Below, in pieces: positions 45,702-53,925 of a stretch of 64,000 bases of DNA (the first letter of the stretch is position 1; every line of letters starts with the position of its first letter). Origin of the DNA: Candidatus Babeliales bacterium (GTDB lineage: Bacteria; Babelota; Babeliae; Babelales; UASB340); assembly GCA_023133515.1 (NCBI GenBank), contig JAGLWI010000002.1:92806-156805 (forward strand), written 5' to 3'. A program made the position numbers and the translations under genes. The notes under the pieces are model-generated. The model did not search any database. It was given only the letters and a program-made list of their open reading frames with translations, and had not been told where the DNA came from.

Positions 45702-45706
45702 TTTTT
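45615..45706. repeat. 92-bp direct repeat, copy 1 (5' end of the sensor kinase gene)
   Basis: This 92-bp segment covers the kinase start codon and the first 29 codons. It matches 45970-46061 at 88 of 92 positions, all four differences being transitions. Copy 1 is the functional gene start. Confidence 0.9.
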
Positions 45707-45875
45707 ACCTCCCAAAGCTGACCAGGTTGCGCAAAAACACCGGTAATCTCTTTTTTGTATAACAATCACATAATCCTAATTTATGCTCAGTTATTCTTTT
45801 TTCTATATTATCGGTATGACCGGTATAATAAGAATCATCATTACATTTTAAAATATAAATATAAAAACTTGGCAT
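45705..45875 (-). CDS. Truncated GIY-YIG nuclease-like protein
   Basis: 56 residues from ATG 45875 to TAA 45705. MPSFYIYILKCNDDSYYTGHTDNIEKRI is the GIY-YIG signature (here YIY...YTG), followed by TEHKLGLCDCYTKKRLPV, which is typical of small UPF0213-type GIY-YIG proteins of 80-100 residues. After RLPV the sequence turns into FLRNLVSFGR and stops, so the C-terminal half, including the catalytic Glu region, is missing. It lies in the segment between the two 92-bp repeats. It is a probable pseudogene or a remnant of a mobile gene. Confidence 0.7.
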   Translation of the reverse strand: MPSFYIYILKCNDDSYYTGHTDNIEKRITEHKLGLCDCYTKKRLPVFLRNLVSFGR

Positions 45876-45969
45876 CTTTTTTCACTATAGTTACAAACTT
45901 ATTTATTTTTACTTTTCTACCCATTCAACTTCGCGCTTATAGCGCTACGCTCAGGGCGAACGGCAGGAT
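45707..45969. mobile_element. Segment between the 92-bp repeats: candidate inserted element
   Basis: The 263-bp region separates the sensor kinase start from the aspS end. It contains the truncated GIY-YIG frame and a GC-rich palindromic patch (45921-45963). The flanking 92-bp duplication implies that it arrived together with, or caused, a duplication of the kinase 5' end; before that, aspS probably ended in an ATGA overlap with the kinase start. It also provides the kinase's present ribosome-binding site (GGAGG, 45708-45712). Confidence 0.5.
45921..45963. repeat. GC-rich palindromic element with CCATTC...GAACGG ends
   Basis: CCATTC (45921-45926) and GAACGG (45958-45963) are near-inverted termini around a core containing GCGCTTATAGCGC, an inverted repeat. 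The inside reads CTCAGGGCGAACGG at the right end. Its termini match those of the element at 53536-53622. Confidence 0.5.
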
Positions 45970-46061
45970 TAAAAATATCTCTAACCAAATTATTACAAGA
46001 AAAGCTATAAAACTTATCAGAAGTGTTTTAAATCTTTTTCAAACACTAGGAATCATTTTTT
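45970..46061. repeat. 92-bp direct repeat, copy 2 (at the aspS 3' end)
   Basis: 88 of 92 bases equal copy 1 at 45615-45706. It carries a former kinase start (AAAAAATGATTCC), whose TGA now ends aspS at 46055-46053. The rest is not translated here. Confidence 0.9.
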
Positions 46062-47822
46062 GCTAATTATTTTTATCCCAAGTTCCTGCAACTGCCCTGC
46101 ATCAACTCTCGATGGTGTTTGCATCATTGGACAATTTCCACTTTGAGTCTTAGGAAAAGCAATCACATCTCTTATTGAATCTGTTTTTAATATCATCATT
46201 ATCAATCTATCAAGCCCCAACGCAATTCCTCCATGTGGAGGAAATCCAAACTCTTGGGCTTCAAGCAAAAAACCAAACTTATCTATTATTTCATTTTTAG
46301 ATATTCCTAAAAGTTCAAACATTTTTGTTTGAGTTTTTATATCATGAATACGTATAGAACCACCCCCTAATTCCTCTCCATTACAAACAATATCATAAGA
46401 TTTTGCTTTTATTTGTTCTGGTTTTAAATTTTCCCAACCTTTTTGTGGAGACGTAAAAGGGTGATGTTTTGCACCCCAACGTTTTTCATCCTTATCCCAT
46501 TCAAGAAGTGGAAAATCTGTAATCCATAAAAATTTGAAATCGTTATTTGAAGATAAATTCAATTTGTCAGCAATTAATACACGTAATTTTCCCAATGCCA
46601 ACCAAGCATCATAATAATTGTCTGCAATAAGAAAGAGGGTATCGGCTGGCATAATATCAGAAATTATTTCTCGTGCTTGTTTTAAAAAATCTGTTGGTAA
46701 AAATTTTGATATAGGTGATAAAGGAGTTCCATCCTCTTTAAACTGTATAAATAATAAACCTTTTGCGCCAAGCTTAGTTGTTGCAAAATCAATAAACGAA
46801 TTTAATTCTGCTTTACCAAATTTTTTATTTTTTACACAAATTCCACCAACTTTTCCATCCTTATCAATAACAGACTTTAAAAATTTGAGTTCAGTATGCT
46901 CAAATGTTTTTGTAAAATCCTTTATTTCCATATCAAAACGCATATCAGGTTTATCAGTCCCAAATCTTTTAAAAATTTGCTGATATGTGTATTTTGGTAT
47001 AGGTAATTTTAGTGTAGCACTGAAGATTTTCTCCCAAATTGCATTCAAAACGCCTTCGCACATTTCTTGTACATCAGATTGATTCACAAACGACATTTCA
47101 ATGTCCAATTGAGTAAATTCGGGTTGTCTATTGGATCGCAAATCTTCATCTCTAAAACAACGAGCAAGTTGAAAATATTTTTCCATCCCAGATGCCATCA
47201 AAAGCTGTTTGTAAATTTGAGGAGATTGTGGAAGAGCATAAAATGTTCCAGGTTGCAATCGTGATGGAACTAAAAAATCTCTAGCTCCTTCTGGTGTACT
47301 TTTTGAAAGTATAGGAGTCTCAATTTCATAAAAATCATTTTTGTTTAAATATTCTCGTATCGCAAATATAATTTTGTGACGCAACTTTATAATATTATGC
47401 ATTTTTTTACGACGTAAATCGATATAACGATATTTCAAACGTAAACCGTCATCAACATTATCAGCTTCTTCTAATTGATAAGGTAAAGCTTTTGAAGGAT
47501 TTATTATTGAAAGATCAAGAACTTTTAATTCAAAATTACCAGTTTCTATTTTTTCATTTACAGAATCAGCAGCTCTTTTAATAACTTCACCACGCACACT
47601 TATCACAAATTCAGCACGAATAGATTTTGCATTCTCAGTAACAATTTTATTTATTTGCGGATTTATAACAAGTTGCATAATGCCTGTTCTATCACGCAAA
47701 TCAATAAAAATTAAATTTCCATGATCTCTTCTTTTGTTAACCCAACCACACAAAAAAACTTCTTTACCTAAAAAACTTTCGTTTATCTGACCACAGTAAG
47801 CAGAACGCTTAAATAACTGCAT
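46053..47822 (-). CDS. aspS: Aspartyl-tRNA synthetase
   Basis: 589 residues, class IIb, bacterial type. The N-terminal OB fold has VFLCGWVNKRRDHGNLIFIDLRDRTGIMQLV; FYEIETPILSKSTPEGARDFLVPSR is motif 2 vicinity, RCFRDEDLRSNRQPEFTQLDIEMSF follows, the GAD insertion domain runs about 290-420, and GGIALGLDRLIMMIL is motif 3. The end of the gene lies within the 92-bp repeat: the last codons AGC AAA AAA TGA come from the duplicated kinase start region. It may charge Asn-tRNA as well in organisms lacking AsnRS; that cannot be judged here. Confidence 0.96.
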   Translation of the reverse strand: MQLFKRSAYCGQINESFLGKEVFLCGWVNKRRDHGNLIFIDLRDRTGIMQLVINPQINKIVTENAKSIRAEFVISVRGEVIKRAADSVNEKIETGNFELKVLDLSIINPSKALPYQLEEADNVDDGLRLKYRYIDLRRKKMHNIIKLRHKIIFAIREYLNKNDFYEIETPILSKSTPEGARDFLVPSRLQPGTFYALPQSPQIYKQLLMASGMEKYFQLARCFRDEDLRSNRQPEFTQLDIEMSFVNQSDVQEMCEGVLNAIWEKIFSATLKLPIPKYTYQQIFKRFGTDKPDMRFDMEIKDFTKTFEHTELKFLKSVIDKDGKVGGICVKNKKFGKAELNSFIDFATTKLGAKGLLFIQFKEDGTPLSPISKFLPTDFLKQAREIISDIMPADTLFLIADNYYDAWLALGKLRVLIADKLNLSSNNDFKFLWITDFPLLEWDKDEKRWGAKHHPFTSPQKGWENLKPEQIKAKSYDIVCNGEELGGGSIRIHDIKTQTKMFELLGISKNEIIDKFGFLLEAQEFGFPPHGGIALGLDRLIMMILKTDSIRDVIAFPKTQSGNCPMMQTPSRVDAGQLQELGIKIISKK

Positions 47823-47894
47823 GATCTTTTCCCTATTTTTATTTTAAATTTTTTATAAACCCCGATAAGATCTTCATTCTAGCATTTTTTTAGA

Positions 47895-47928
47895 CAAAAA
47901 AATACGGCACCCAAATTTGAGTGCCGTA
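47895..47928 (-). terminator. Intrinsic terminator of the outer-membrane protein gene
   Basis: TACGGCAC (47903-47910) and GTGCCGTA (47921-47928) form an 8-bp stem, extended by the flanking A/T bases, around CCAAATTTGA. On the minus strand a run of seven T (47902-47896) follows. It lies 26 bases after the stop of the barrel protein. Confidence 0.85.
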
Positions 47929-47953
47929 ATATAAAAACTTTTAATTTTTATTA

Positions 47954-49969
47954 TTAAAACTTATATAATAATATAATCTTTCCAAAGATTGCATTATCAG
48001 TTCCAAGCCTATAATTCTCAATATTAGAAGAATTTATTCCATATCGTTGTCTCTGTTCTAATGTTAAACTATCAAGATAAAAATCTTTTTTAATAGGAAC
48101 ACCTTTTACATCATGATAAAAACCTCCAGGGAAAAACATTGCTATTGTTCCTTTAAGTGTTAAATCTTTTAACAAATTGTAGCTAGCATTCAAATTTATC
48201 TCTGTTCCAATAAATTTTTTAGCTTTTTCTGTATCTGAAGTACCATTATTACTTTCATCACTTAAATCTATAATATATTTATAAGAATCATGATCTTTCC
48301 AGAAAAACAAAATATTTGGATTAAGTTCAAACTTTCTCTTTTTCAATCTTTCAGGAGACCATGTAACACTAAATCCAAAAATATGCATATCTGTTAATGT
48401 TGAATTATTCCTTGCTCTGAACTTATCTCTAACTTCTCTCTTTCCTGCTGGCAAACTTTCAGGAATCATAATAGAACGTTCACCACCAATTATCGCACTC
48501 TTAACTTTATTACCAGTATAAAGTTCATGCAATCCAACAAACCCTTTATAGCTCTTATCAACTTCACTATCGTGAGGATTTACATCTCCAGATGCATAAA
48601 TATATTCTGTACCAAACTTTAAATTCCAATTTTTGATTGTGTACGCCGCATCAACAACAGCCATCCATCCATTAAATTTATTTTTAAATTGTGGACGAAA
48701 ACGATTGTCAGAATTGTAAATACCACTACCAATTTCAATTTCTGATCCATTTGTATAATTATTTGACAACTCTACTATTTGTCTGTTATCACTTGTTCTC
48801 CAAACATTCTTTGAATCAGCATCCAAAACATAAGTATATTGTTCACCTAAATATCCATTTTCATCTCTTGTAATTTCTATTTTATTTCTATCTATATTAT
48901 AAAGTTTTTCACTTCCATAATTAAATGCAACTTCACCACCACATTCAAAATTTCCTTTTTGATATTCCAAAGCTAAACCATATGCACCTAGTTTAGTTTT
49001 AGTATCATTTTTAACCTCAACTTCTTGATCAGAAGCTTCATTAAAATATATGTAAGGTTCAAATTCTAATTTTCCTAATTTTTCACCTTCAATTTTTGCT
49101 TTTAATCTTGCAGCCCATAATTCATCATCTTTTGCAACACCTCTCCAAGGAACTCCAGCAACATGATGCAGTTTTACAGTATTAAAAATATCACTGATCC
49201 AAGCACTTTTATCTTCAAGTTTTGAATAATAAAGATCGTATGAAAGCTTATCTTTTATAAGTTCTCCATTAATATTTATTCCTGGTGCTCCAGCCTCAGA
49301 AGGATAACTAAAAAGCCCAAATTCTTCATAAACCGTAGCATAAAAAGGACCAAAACCTATTCCACGTCCAAAATGAAATGGAAACCATCCTAATTTAAAA
49401 TTATGTATTTTTTTTGAATCTATACCAAGAACAGAATTAAAACTAAACTGCATCCATGCCTCTTTAAACCATGGAACCGGTCTGCTACTTTTATGCTCAT
49501 GTTCTCCTAATGAAACTTCATTCAATTTTATTTCAACAGGAGAAGTATTTCGATAATTACCAACAATACCCCACTTCTGCTTACTTCTTAAATCTGAATG
49601 AAATTCAAAGGCTTTATGGCCATATTTTTTCTGACCATAAGCAATATTAAAAATAAAATCTATTGTCTCTTTAAAATAACCAAACTCACCAGGAATCTCA
49701 TTATTCAAAAACGACATATCTTTATAACAAAGATATTCTGTTTTAGATTCACCAGCAAAATATGCTTCAAAATCATTTTTTTTAAATGTTAAAAGATGTT
49801 CATCATTGGTATTTTCAATTTGACTTTTTACTTCTTCTAAATTTTCAATAGACTTTTTATCGTCATACAAAAAATCTCCAGCACTTAAATTTACAAAAAA
49901 GAGAAACAAAAAGGTTCCAATAGTCGCACCTTTTTTAAAATTAACTACAATATTATTTAACAACCACAT
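47954..49969 (-). CDS. Outer-membrane beta-barrel protein, porin-like
   Basis: 671 residues. A signal peptide covers about residues 14-31 (ATIGTFLFLFFVNLSAGD). The rest is a succession of amphipathic beta strands separated by turns rich in Asn, Gly, Asp and Lys (AFEFHSDLRSKQKWGIVGNYRN, KLGAYGLALEYQKGNFECGGEVAFNYG, IFGFSVTWSPERLKKRKFELNPNILFF), ending in IILLYKF with a C-terminal Phe, the usual signal for BAM-dependent insertion. Size suits a barrel of about 16-18 strands. The precise family (possibly alginate-export-like) is uncertain. It shows the organism has an outer membrane. AAAGGA precedes ATG 49969. Confidence 0.8.
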   Translation of the reverse strand: MWLLNNIVVNFKKGATIGTFLFLFFVNLSAGDFLYDDKKSIENLEEVKSQIENTNDEHLLTFKKNDFEAYFAGESKTEYLCYKDMSFLNNEIPGEFGYFKETIDFIFNIAYGQKKYGHKAFEFHSDLRSKQKWGIVGNYRNTSPVEIKLNEVSLGEHEHKSSRPVPWFKEAWMQFSFNSVLGIDSKKIHNFKLGWFPFHFGRGIGFGPFYATVYEEFGLFSYPSEAGAPGININGELIKDKLSYDLYYSKLEDKSAWISDIFNTVKLHHVAGVPWRGVAKDDELWAARLKAKIEGEKLGKLEFEPYIYFNEASDQEVEVKNDTKTKLGAYGLALEYQKGNFECGGEVAFNYGSEKLYNIDRNKIEITRDENGYLGEQYTYVLDADSKNVWRTSDNRQIVELSNNYTNGSEIEIGSGIYNSDNRFRPQFKNKFNGWMAVVDAAYTIKNWNLKFGTEYIYASGDVNPHDSEVDKSYKGFVGLHELYTGNKVKSAIIGGERSIMIPESLPAGKREVRDKFRARNNSTLTDMHIFGFSVTWSPERLKKRKFELNPNILFFWKDHDSYKYIIDLSDESNNGTSDTEKAKKFIGTEINLNASYNLLKDLTLKGTIAMFFPGGFYHDVKGVPIKKDFYLDSLTLEQRQRYGINSSNIENYRLGTDNAIFGKIILLYKF

Positions 49970-50290
49970 AAAAATCCTTTCTTTATAAAATTACAATTGT
50001 TTTAACTATTATTCTTTTTAATTTTTTTAAAACCATTTAATAAAACGGCTTATTGTAACTATACCTCTTGCACAAAAAATATTAAATAAAATTTGCAAGT
50101 CAGGAAACGTTAAATTACATAGAAGGTAAATGATTCTATTAAGAATAAGTATTTTGTCAACAACTAAATTATGCTTTTCAATAACAAATTTTTTGGTTCA
50201 TTTATTATCCAAATATGTAATAATATGAAAAAACATAAAAAAATCTATTTAACATCAAAATATTTTTAAAAAACAAAAAAGGTCTTTTAA
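49970..50290. other. Divergent intergenic region
   Basis: The 321 bases between the outer-membrane protein and the PAF-acetylhydrolase-like gene hold the promoter at 50133-50160 and a CTTGCA...TGCAAG inverted pair (50067-50072 and 50094-50099) that could be an operator within the leader. No gene is seen. Confidence 0.5.
50133..50160 (-). promoter_or_regulatory. Sigma-70-type promoter for the outer-membrane protein
   Basis: On the minus strand TTGACA (50160-50155, perfect -35) is followed after 16 bases by TAGAAT (50138-50133, one mismatch from TATAAT). The start point would be near 50126, giving a leader of about 155 nt. Confidence 0.55.
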
Positions 50291-51577
50291 ATGTTATCAG
50301 TTATTACAAGCCTTTTTTATACTATTACATCATCAAAATGGAAACGAAGAATAACTTCTTTAATCCTTTTTTTATTCTTTGTATCATGGTGGAGGATGAA
50401 AACAATATTCGAATTTCCAAATCCAACAGGAAAATATTCTGTAGGCATCATTTCCTATTGGTTAAAAGATTTAAAAAGAAAAGAAGCTCATGCTCTAAAT
50501 GATAATGTTTTTAGAGAATTATTAATTCAAATTTGGTATCCAAGCGATAAAGAAAAAAATAATTCTAATTATCCTTATAACTTAAAAGAACTTTCTTTTA
50601 TGAAAGACTCAATGCAAAAAAATTATTTTTATTATTTTCCACGATTCCTATTCGACTACTTTTTATCTGAGATTTACACACACGCTATTCCAAATCTTAA
50701 ACTTTCCAAATCTCAAGAAAAATATCCTATATTAATTTTTTCACATGGCTATGCAAGTTTAAGTAGTTTTAATTCTACTCAATTAGAAGAACTTGCAAGC
50801 CATGGATACGTTGTTGTGGGAGTCAACCATACATATGATTGTCACGTAACAATATTTCCTGATGGAAGAATTATACCTTTAAGTGATGATTGGAAAAAAG
50901 GAGAAATTCAATATCTATCAAAAGAAATAGATACATGGATAAATGATGTAACTTTTGTCCTTGATGAGTTAGAAAAAATAAATAAAAATGATCCAAAAAA
51001 CATTTTTACTAGAAAATTAAATTTTGACCAGATAGGAATTTTTGGACATTCAATGGGAGGAGCAACAGCAACACAGGTTTGCCGTATAGATAACAGAATA
51101 AAAGCTGGAATAAATATGGACGGTCCCTTGTTTGGAAAAAATCCAACAAAAGTTTTTTCAAAACCTTTCATGTTTCTTTTGGCTCAAAATACTTTAGAAA
51201 AATTAAATAAACCTCTTGATAAAAAAGAATTAGATTATAGAAAAATGTCTCAGGAAGAAGGGCTTTTACTTAAAAAGTTATACCAAGAATATATACAAAA
51301 ACTTTTTTGCAAAATGAAAAAGGACTCCTATTGCATAGTTCTTAAAGGAGCAGGCCATTTTACATTTTCTGATATGCCATTTATCAAAAAAATATCTTTA
51401 TTTTTAAAACATTTTGATTTTGAAATAGGAACAATTGATCCATATAGAGCAATTAATATCACTAACGAATATATTCTTTCATTTTTCAATAAATATTTAA
51501 AAAAAGAAAAAAATCCTCTTTTTGATGGAAATAGAAAATATCCAGAAATGCAAAACCTCCATGGACGTAAAATTTAA
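50291..51577 (+). CDS. Membrane-anchored platelet-activating-factor acetylhydrolase-like esterase
   Basis: 428 residues. A hydrophobic segment at about residues 20-38 anchors or exports it. FPNPTGKYSVGIISYWLKD and LLIQIWYPSDKE, then YPILIFSHGYASLSSFNSTQLEELASHGYVVVGVNHTYD, are typical of the PAF-AH family. The catalytic triad can be placed: Ser254 in FGHSMGGA, Asp277 in INMDGPLFG and His356 in GAGHFTFSD. PAF-AHs remove short or oxidised acyl groups from phospholipids, so it may act on host or own lipids. Start ATG 50291 follows AAAAAAGGTC. Confidence 0.87.
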   Translation: MLSVITSLFYTITSSKWKRRITSLILFLFFVSWWRMKTIFEFPNPTGKYSVGIISYWLKDLKRKEAHALNDNVFRELLIQIWYPSDKEKNNSNYPYNLKELSFMKDSMQKNYFYYFPRFLFDYFLSEIYTHAIPNLKLSKSQEKYPILIFSHGYASLSSFNSTQLEELASHGYVVVGVNHTYDCHVTIFPDGRIIPLSDDWKKGEIQYLSKEIDTWINDVTFVLDELEKINKNDPKNIFTRKLNFDQIGIFGHSMGGATATQVCRIDNRIKAGINMDGPLFGKNPTKVFSKPFMFLLAQNTLEKLNKPLDKKELDYRKMSQEEGLLLKKLYQEYIQKLFCKMKKDSYCIVLKGAGHFTFSDMPFIKKISLFLKHFDFEIGTIDPYRAINITNEYILSFFNKYLKKEKNPLFDGNRKYPEMQNLHGRKI

Positions 51578-53466
51578 ATAAAGTCATTAACAATTCTCAC
51601 AATGCTTTGACAATCAATTTGAGCATATTTTAAAAGCTCATCTTTCGTTCCAGACCGTGGTAAAATTTTGACAGACAAATTTTTAATTTTAATATTATCA
51701 TTTACAACAATACTGTTTACAGCTTCCCCCATTCCTCCTTGTAAATAATGATCTTCGACTGTTACAATTTTATTATCAGATTTTTTTGAAATTTCTCTTA
51801 TTGTTTTTTCATCTAAAGGTTTTACCGAATAAAGATCAATTACCGAAACTAAAACACCTTTACTTTTTAATTCTTCATATGCTTTTAAAGATTCTATCAA
51901 AGTTATTCCTGCAGCAATTATGCAACATTTATCGTTATCACTTTGTTTTAAAACTTTGCATCCACCAATTTTAAACTCTTCGTTTTTATCATAAATAATT
52001 GGAGTTGAGGGCCTGGAAGTTCGCAAGTATGAAATTCCATCATGATAATTTGCCATCAATTCTGTTAATTTATATGCACTTACACCATCACTGGGGTACA
52101 AAACAATTGAATTTGGAATAACACGAATCATAGCAATATCTTCAAGCCCCATCTGAGATGGTCCGTCTGCACCAATCGAAACACCACAATGTGAACCCAC
52201 AAGACGTAACGCATTACATCCAATTCCTGCCATACGAATCTGATCATAAGCACGAGTAAAAAATGCTCCGAATGTTGCAGCAAAAGGAATTTTGTCTCTC
52301 AATACTAATCCTGTTGAAATTCCAACCATGCTTTGTTCTGCTATAAAACACTGAATAAAACGTTCTTGAAATTTTTCTTCAAAAATTTCTGTAAATGTTG
52401 AATTTTTAACATCTCCGTCAAGAACAAAAATGTTTTTACTTTCACAACCCAAAGCTTCAAGAGCATAACCAAAAGCTTTTCTTGTAGCAATTTCTTTACC
52501 ATTATCAAAAATAGAACTATTTGAATCTTTGTTTAAATCTAATGTAATTTTCTTTATAGAAACTTTTACTGCTTTTTGTTCATTTAATTTAGGCTTATAA
52601 ATTTCAGAAGGCTCAAATTGAGCAGCCTGTGGAAATTTATTTTTTAATTGATCAATGATTTTATCAAGATCTTCTTTTTTAAAAGGTTTACCATGAAAAC
52701 CAAGTTTATCTTGTATCTTTTCAAGACTATAACCCTTAAATGTTTTTGCAATAATAACTGTAGGTTTATATTTTATTTCAAAAACATCTTGAATAGTTTC
52801 AAAAATTTGCTCAATATTATGTCCATCAATTACATAAGTTTTAAAACCAAATGCTTCAAATTTTTTTGCAATTTTTTCTACCTCGTGACCATGAAGACTA
52901 CTTCCTGACTGTCCTAAACGATTACAATCAACAATTGCAATAAGATTATCTAATTTATAATAAGCAGCAAGTTCACAAGCTTCCCAAACAGATCCTTCTG
53001 CAATCTCACCATCACCTAACATTACATATGTTTTATAATCCAAGTTTTCATGTTTTGCATTGATTGCCATACCAACACCAATCGCAAGTCCTTGGCCCAA
53101 AGAGCCTGTTGCAGCTTCATTATATTTAAATCTACTTGTTGGATGACCTTCTAAAACAGAATCAAATTTTCGAAGATTTAATAACTCCTCATCTGATATA
53201 ACGCCAAGACCTTTCCATGCAGCGTAAACTACAGGAATTGCATGTCCCTTTGAAAGAATAAAACGATCATTATTTGGATTTTTAGGATTTTTAAGATCAT
53301 ATTTTAAAAAATGAAAAAATATTGTTGAAATAAGATCTGCCGCCGACATACAAGATGTTGGATGTCCAGATTTACTTGCAGTTGTTGCACGAATTGAATC
53401 TATTCTTAAATTTAATGCCTTATTTTTCAAAAAAAGAAGTTTTTCTTTGGTAAGTTCTTCATTCAT
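51574..53466 (-). CDS. tkt: Transketolase
   Basis: 630 residues from ATG 53466; a GTG directly before it is too close to the AAAGGA site. The thiamine diphosphate domain shows KSGHPTSCMSAADLI, LSKGHAIPVVYAAW, GSLGQGLAIGVGMAI and YVMLGDGEIAEGSVWEA with the GDG...N(28) motif ending VDCNRLGQSG. The Pyr domain has FIQCFIAEQSMVGISTGL and VGSHCGVSIGADGPSQMGLEDIAMIR, and the C-terminal domain is complete. It links sugar phosphates of the pentose phosphate pathway and glycolysis. Slightly shorter than the usual 660. Confidence 0.93.
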   Translation of the reverse strand: MNEELTKEKLLFLKNKALNLRIDSIRATTASKSGHPTSCMSAADLISTIFFHFLKYDLKNPKNPNNDRFILSKGHAIPVVYAAWKGLGVISDEELLNLRKFDSVLEGHPTSRFKYNEAATGSLGQGLAIGVGMAINAKHENLDYKTYVMLGDGEIAEGSVWEACELAAYYKLDNLIAIVDCNRLGQSGSSLHGHEVEKIAKKFEAFGFKTYVIDGHNIEQIFETIQDVFEIKYKPTVIIAKTFKGYSLEKIQDKLGFHGKPFKKEDLDKIIDQLKNKFPQAAQFEPSEIYKPKLNEQKAVKVSIKKITLDLNKDSNSSIFDNGKEIATRKAFGYALEALGCESKNIFVLDGDVKNSTFTEIFEEKFQERFIQCFIAEQSMVGISTGLVLRDKIPFAATFGAFFTRAYDQIRMAGIGCNALRLVGSHCGVSIGADGPSQMGLEDIAMIRVIPNSIVLYPSDGVSAYKLTELMANYHDGISYLRTSRPSTPIIYDKNEEFKIGGCKVLKQSDNDKCCIIAAGITLIESLKAYEELKSKGVLVSVIDLYSVKPLDEKTIREISKKSDNKIVTVEDHYLQGGMGEAVNSIVVNDNIKIKNLSVKILPRSGTKDELLKYAQIDCQSIVRIVNDFI

Positions 53467-53469
53467 CAC

Positions 53470-53925
53470 GTAATCCTTTCTGTGTCAAAACTGACGAGCC
53501 TATGTAAAAAACGTTATAAAAATTTTTTAATCCAACCGTTCGTGGTGATGATTTTTGCGTCAGCAAAAATTGTACTGAATAACCGCATAGCGACGTATCG
53601 AAGGATTGAACCATTTGAACGGCCTTTCCAAATTTTTTACAATGTATAAAATTAAAAAAATTTGACTTAAGACTCGTTTTATTTTTGAGTAATTTCCTCT
53701 ACAAATTTTATTTCACTTATTAATAAAAAACAACAATTTTTACCTAAAAATCGGCAAAAGACCCGTTTTACTTAACCATATAAATTTGCTATTTTTAATA
53801 AAAGCACTCTACGGCGCAAAACAAATTTAATATTTTTAATTGTTTTTCACGGGTCATACAAAGTTTAGGCTCTGAAGAATTATACGGTTTTTTAGTGTTT
53901 AAGTAAAAATTATAGGTATAATAAA
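53470..53925. other. Long intergenic region with palindromic element
   Basis: 456 bases without a supported gene. It contains the GC-rich palindromic element at 53536-53622, then two similar 12-14-base direct repeats (AAGACTCGTTTTA at 53669 and AAAGACCCGTTTTAC at 53757) and an inverted ACGGGTC at 53849. TATAAT at 53917-53922 lies too close to the next start codon to be its promoter in the ordinary way. Confidence 0.5.
53536..53622. repeat. GC-rich palindromic element with CCGTTC...GAACGG ends
   Basis: CCGTTC (53536-53541) and GAACGG (53617-53622) are perfect inverted termini of an 87-bp element. Inside, ATTTTTGC (53551-53558) and GCAAAAAT (53563-53570) form an 8-bp hairpin with loop GTCA. 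The ends match the element at 45921-45963, which suggests a shared family of small mobile or repeat sequences. Confidence 0.55.

Noticed and set aside
53917-53922. Perfect TATAAT just before the 53926 gene
   Set aside because: It ends three bases before the ATG, so transcription would start inside the gene, and no -35 lies at the right spacing.
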